The notes under the pieces are model-generated. The model worked only from the letters and a program-made list of their open reading frames with translations. It made no database searches and was not told where the DNA came from. From contig NZ_CP019402.1 of the NCBI RefSeq assembly GCF_002024505.1, forward strand, positions 1,302,001 to 1,366,000: a DNA stretch of 64,000 nt, read 5' to 3'. The stretch is from Plantibacter flavus. GTDB lineage: Bacteria > Actinomycetota > Actinomycetes > Actinomycetales > Microbacteriaceae. The position numbers and the translations under genes were made by a program. How positions within the stretch are numbered: the stretch's first letter is position 1; every line of letters begins with the position of its first letter. Positions 63,201 to 64,000 of this stretch are shown here, in pieces.

Positions 63201-64000
63201 GATCCCTCTCCCGCCAGGGACTGCGCCGGCTCGACCGTCCCGGGGAGCCGTGCGCAGAAGACCGCTCCGTGTTCGCCGCGGACGCCGGGGGACGCCAACC
63301 AGACGTCGCCTCCTCGACGACGCGCGACGTCGCGCGAGAGCGGCAGACCGAACCCGTGGCCGTGGATGTCGTCCGGGTCGCCAAGGCCGATGGTCGGGGC
63401 GGCGGCTGGCGCGTCGTCCTGGCCGGTCGCCGCGACGCCGTCACCCGAGTCCATCACGGAGCAGTGCAGCTCGGTGCCGTGGTCGAGGACCTCGACCTCC
63501 ACCCAGGCCGGTCGGACCCGGCCCGAGACGGCCGCGTTCACCGCATTGTCGAGCAGGTTGCCGAGGACGGTGGTCACGTCCTCAGGATCGCACAGGGAGC
63601 CGGTGACGAGGGTCTCGGAGCCGATGGTGACGAGTACCCCGCGTTCCGCGGCTTCGACCCCCTTCGCACCGAGGAAGGCCTGGAGGTAGGGCTCGGTGAG
63701 GCGGTCCGCGTGCTGCACCGGGTACTTCAGCGGTCCGTGGTCGAGCACGTTGGCGAGATACTCGCGGGCCTCGGCGTCCTGCCCGGTCTCGAGGAGGCCG
63801 GAGATCGCATGCAACCGGTTCGCGAACTCGTGCCGCTGCGCGCGGAGGGCGGTCGTCATCGTCGCGACCGCGTCGAGCCGCCGGGTGAGCGCCTCGACGT
63901 CGGTGCGGTCGCGGACGACGACCACTCGCCCGAGGTCGACGCCGTCCCGGGACACGGGCCGGACGTCGACGAAGAGGACGCGGGACCCGACGACGAGCTG
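63197..64000 (-). CDS. CitA/DcuS-type sensor histidine kinase (5' end outside window)
   Basis: The frame stays open to base 64000, so the sensor part is missing. Visible are the end of a PAS domain (VLFVDVRPVSRDGVDLG), the SPOB-like phosphoacceptor QRHEFANRLHAISGLL, and HATPase motifs (NLLDNAVNAA, GHGFGLPLSRDVARRRGG). It likely senses a carboxylate outside the cell and phosphorylates the downstream regulator. Confidence 0.92.
   Translation of the reverse strand, partial: QLVVGSRVLFVDVRPVSRDGVDLGRVVVVRDRTDVEALTRRLDAVATMTTALRAQRHEFANRLHAISGLLETGQDAEAREYLANVLDHGPLKYPVQHADRLTEPYLQAFLGAKGVEAAERGVLVTIGSETLVTGSLCDPEDVTTVLGNLLDNAVNAAVSGRVRPAWVEVEVLDHGTELHCSVMDSGDGVAATGQDDAPAAAPTIGLGDPDDIHGHGFGLPLSRDVARRRGGDVWLASPGVRGEHGAVFCARLPGTVEPAQSLAGEGS

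Overview
The window looks like a high-GC actinobacterial chromosome, most likely family Microbacteriaceae. I infer this from the gene set and order: UgpC next to a DUF4032 protein, DUF3263 followed by LytR_C, a cold-shock gene and a CIRCE-controlled groEL, and an XPB helicase with a Helicase_C_3 partner followed by CspA, DUF3027, SerC, DtxR, CHAP and HNH genes. No species marker was available to check this.

Host left flank (1-4668): the 3' part of an SpoU-type rRNA methyltransferase gene, a DUF4032 gene and ugpC (both minus strand, each with a clear hairpin terminator), an anchored DsbA-like thiol oxidoreductase, and tRNA-Thr(UGU).

Prophage (4630-41301): a complete siphovirus-type prophage of about 36.6 kb sits in the 3' end of tRNA-Thr. 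It is bounded by a 39-bp perfect direct repeat (attL 4630-4668, attR 41263-41301). At the left end lie a leftward repressor-integrase pair and a divergent control region. Next come early and replication genes: an excisionase-like gene, an O-like replication protein carrying iterons, and DnaB. A minus-strand membrane gene and a DUF4365 two-gene cassette follow, then tiny genes and an HNH gene. The rightward head module is terminase, portal, MuF, scaffold, P22-like coat and connectors. The tail module is tube, frameshifted chaperones, tape measure and tail tip. The lysis genes lie among the tail-tip genes, and a beta-helix-like spike ends the late operon at a strong terminator (37314-37353). The right accessory end holds small membrane proteins, a translationally coupled three-gene cassette of unknown function, and a second tyrosine integrase with a C-terminal zinc ribbon.

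Host right flank (41302-64000): the displaced tRNA terminator, a DMT transporter, nitroreductase-MsrB, DUF3263-LytR_C, a cold-shock gene, groEL with two CIRCE sites, a lipoprotein and a WXG100 protein. These are followed by an OmpR-type two-component system, XPB helicase plus partner, cold-shock/DUF3027, serC, a DtxR regulator, a CHAP hydrolase with a long leader, a candidate small RNA, an HNH protein, tRNA-Arg(CCU), LysR and TetR regulators, and a CitB-type two-component system that runs off the window.

The best candidates for undescribed biology are all in the prophage: the coupled three-gene cassette at 38234-39664, the DUF4365 cassette at 13345-15011, the dual integrases flanking attP, a repeated start-associated element (ACCGAAACGGT...CCCGAAACGGG) before two structural genes, a domain shared by the coat and tail-tube C-termini, and an endolysin with a strong internal start. 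All functional statements come from reading motifs and context; no database search was run.
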